Below are positions 36,143 through 36,872 of a stretch of 36,872 nt of DNA, in pieces (within the stretch, counting starts at the first letter, position 1; the number at the start of each line of letters is the position of its first letter). Source of the stretch: Betaproteobacteria bacterium (GTDB taxonomy: Bacteria; Pseudomonadota; Gammaproteobacteria; Burkholderiales; Burkholderiaceae_C). The notes under the pieces were generated by a model. It had not been told where the DNA came from and searched no databases. It saw only the letters and a program-made list of their open reading frames with translations. The stretch covers positions 1 through 36,872 of the forward strand of contig RGQD01000008.1 in NCBI GenBank assembly GCA_010030205.1, given 5' to 3'. The translations under genes were made by a program, and so were the position numbers.

Positions 36143-36872
36143 AAGCGCGGCACCACCAGCGTGAACCAGGGCACGGCGATGATCACCGCCAGCCCGAGGC
36201 ACAGCACCGCGATAAAAGGCAGGATGACGCGCGTGACGCGGTCGATCGACACCTCCGCAATCCCACAGGCGATGAACAGCCCGACACCGATCGGCGGTAA
36301 GAACAGACCGATGCCCACGGCCGCGACGATCACGATGGCGTAGTGGATCGGGTCGATGCCGAGTTGGATCGCCACCGGCAACAGCGTCGGCAGCAGGATC
36401 ACCACTGCCGGCAGGCCTTCGACCACCGCACCGAAGACGATGAACACCAATGCCGTGGCAACCAGGAACACCAGCGCACTGCCCGGCACCAAGGTCATCC
36501 ACCCGACCAGCAAGGCCGGCAACTGCTGAACCGTGAGAAACCAGGAGATCACGCCTGCGGTGGCCAACAACAGGCCAACCGAGCCGCTGATCGCGCAGGC
36601 CTGGATCAGGATCTCCGGCAGCTCGCGCCAGGCGATTTCGCGGTAGACGAACAGCCCGACGATCGCGGCGTAGAGCACGGCGATCACCGACGCTTCAGTC
36701 GGCGTGGTAATGCCGCCGAGAATGCCGCCGAAGATGATCGCGGGCATGCCCAGCGGGATGACAGCGCCTGCGAAGGCGCGGCCGACCGCGGCCATGTTGG
36801 GCCGCGGTGCAACCGCGATGCCGGCGCGACCGGCGATCATCCAGATATGGCCCATCAGCGCCAGCGACAGCA
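36127..36872 (-). CDS. TRAP transporter large permease (DctM), C-terminal part
   Basis: The visible 248 or so residues are the C-terminal part of a DctM-type permease, which moves organic acids by a sodium- or proton-coupled mechanism with a periplasmic binding protein. GGILGGITTPTEASVIAVLYA is the family signature (quoted in part: GGITTPTEASVIAVLYA). Later blocks are GLPAVVILLPTLLPVA, GIDPIHYAIVIV and IGLFLPPIGVGLFI, and it ends VPRFFKLL. The frame continues off the right edge (LSLALMGHIW), so the ATG at 36855 is internal. The small permease and binding protein are probably beyond the window. Confidence 0.93.
   Translation of the reverse strand, partial: LSLALMGHIWMIAGRAGIAVAPRPNMAAVGRAFAGAVIPLGMPAIIFGGILGGITTPTEASVIAVLYAAIVGLFVYREIAWRELPEILIQACAISGSVGLLLATAGVISWFLTVQQLPALLVGWMTLVPGSALVFLVATALVFIVFGAVVEGLPAVVILLPTLLPVAIQLGIDPIHYAIVIVAAVGIGLFLPPIGVGLFIACGIAEVSIDRVTRVILPFIAVLCLGLAVIIAVPWFTLVVPRFFKLL

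Overview
The window reads as chromosomal DNA of a high-GC betaproteobacterium, most likely order Burkholderiales. The reasons are the gene orders dacC-dat-DUF493-lipB-lipA and phoH-ybeY, the regulatory-type PTS set (EIIA, HPr, EI), DUF1840, a HemJ-like gene beside hemB, and hairpin repeats of the kind scattered through Burkholderiales genomes. Genus cannot be fixed from this sequence alone. There is no prophage, transposase, CRISPR array or tRNA.

Layout. Positions 1-420 hold the leader and two candidate promoters of an rRNA operon that runs off the left edge on the minus strand. Next, on the minus strand, come ptsI, ptsH, a mannose-type EIIA, an MFS transporter, a small lipoprotein and a DUF4197 protein (420-5644). 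A TlpA-like thioredoxin is divergent from DUF4197. A long minus-strand run from 13026 to 6184 carries hemJ, a VanZ-like membrane protein, a 2Fe-2S ferredoxin, an alpha/beta hydrolase, dacC, a D-amino-acid-transaminase-like gene, DUF493, lipB and lipA. hemB is divergent from hemJ, and the gap between them holds a candidate structured RNA. ybeY and phoH follow, then a two-component pair whose kinase has lost its ATPase domain, a ruvA with an internal deletion, and an intact ruvB. A branched-chain amino acid ABC transporter (livG, livF, binding protein, livH, livM) fills 24538-19686. A type IV pilus minor-pilin and tip-adhesin cluster (pilE-like, fimT-like, pilV, pilW, pilX, pilY1) fills 24790-31312. 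The right end holds a histidine phosphatase, a PEBP-family protein, DUF1840, a damaged pobR-like regulator divergent from pobA, an amidohydrolase, and the end of a TRAP permease gene.

How the genes fit together. EIIA, HPr and EI form a phosphorelay with no sugar-specific EIIB or EIIC here, so a regulatory role is more likely than sugar uptake. lipB and lipA make protein-bound lipoate. hemB acts early in haem synthesis and hemJ late. The pilin genes overlap at every junction and end in pilY1, as in a minor-pilin priming and tip complex. pobA sends 4-hydroxybenzoate into protocatechuate degradation.

Most notable: (i) a multi-hairpin RNA candidate with a CCUCC loop between hemB and hemJ; (ii) three genes (kinase, ruvA, pobR) that each seem to have lost an internal or terminal segment; (iii) two 82-bp hairpin repeats placed directly after stop codons inside the liv operon; (iv) a tandem GC-rich repeat that has become the coding sequence of a long prepilin leader. 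No complete undescribed system is evident. The candidate RNA and the repeat placements are the best leads.
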